Source: Halobacteriovorax marinus
GTDB taxonomy: Bacteria; Bdellovibrionota; Bacteriovoracia; Bacteriovoracales; Bacteriovoracaceae
Length of the DNA: 64,000 nucleotides
Assembly (NCBI GenBank): GCA_002163155.1
Contig: MAAO01000002.1
Coordinates: 496,001-560,000 of the forward strand
Direction: 5' to 3'
Shown here: piece after piece, positions 63,950 through 64,000 of the stretch
Position numbering within the stretch: position 1 is the stretch's first letter
Layout: each line of letters opens with the position of its first letter
Made by a program: the position numbers and the translations under genes
The notes under the pieces: model-generated
Told to the model about the DNA's origin: nothing
The model's input: the letters and a program-made list of their open reading frames with translations, nothing else
The model's database searches: none

Positions 63950-64000
63950 GAAGGACTTAACGGTTTAACTACCTGATTTCTTTAGTTTAAAGAGAGTCTT

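Noticed and set aside
1-64000. tRNA or rRNA genes
   Set aside because: No cloverleaf with GTTCRA-type loop or rRNA signature was noticed in any intergenic stretch; a tRNA scan was not possible.

Overview
The window looks like chromosomal DNA of a Gram-negative predatory bacterium of the Bdellovibrionota, most probably the marine Bacteriovoracaceae (Halobacteriovorax/Bacteriovorax type). This is inference from content. The DNA is AT-rich and the genes are dense. There are many short secreted proteins and lipoproteins. A 2559-residue modular fibre protein resembles the mosaic adhesive trimer (MAT) proteins of Bdellovibrio. Several wall- or protein-degrading secreted enzymes are present (PBP4-type peptidase, M14 amidase-like lipoprotein, lysozyme-like protein, subtilase). 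Signalling is rich in receiver and HD-GYP-like proteins. No rRNA, tRNA, CRISPR array or prophage was seen.

Layout. 1-5.2 kb: the 5' part of a dihydrouridine synthase gene, a HAD phosphatase, ffh, and two receiver/HD-type signalling genes. 5.2-6.4 kb: a small REP/RAYT-type element. It has tandem and inverted 20-30 bp repeats, an HUH tyrosine transposase, and in its non-coding half a 26-residue hydrophobic ORF with the hallmarks of a type I toxin. 6.4-15.7 kb: the giant fibre gene and a membrane-anchored partner. 15.9-25.4 kb: a secreted NADAR protein, rpsP-khpA, a response regulator with a SIS-domain protein, tatA, a third HD-like regulator, queF, a ferrochelatase-MFS fusion and bfd-bfr. 25.6-33 kb: secreted phospholipase D family protein, ATP-grasp enzyme, MpaA-like lipoprotein, hemerythrin, a decayed EVE-domain gene, a PilZ-GAF-AAA+ regulator and YjbQ.

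33.1-39.1 kb: a tight housekeeping operon cdaA-cdaR-glmM-pdxJ-nnr-tsaE (c-di-AMP synthesis next to amino-sugar supply for the wall). 39.1-41.7 kb: an IscR-like regulator without cluster cysteines, overlapping a cysteine desulfurase, then HU. 43.8-48.3 kb: a LysR regulator divergent from a five-gene envelope redox operon (YHS protein, dihaem cytochrome c lipoprotein, YceI, haem-c/beta-barrel protein, nitroreductase-fold flavoprotein). 48.3-64 kb: mostly envelope and secreted proteins, a candidate 6S-like structured RNA at about 54.57-54.72 kb, and PBP4, MarC, lysozyme-like, subtilase and lipoprotein genes.

The best candidates for undescribed biology are the toxin-like ORF inside the RAYT element, the LysR-controlled haem/YceI/nitroreductase operon, the secreted NADAR protein, the ferrochelatase-transporter fusion and the giant adhesin with its neighbour. 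All functions come from motif reading by eye; no database search was run.
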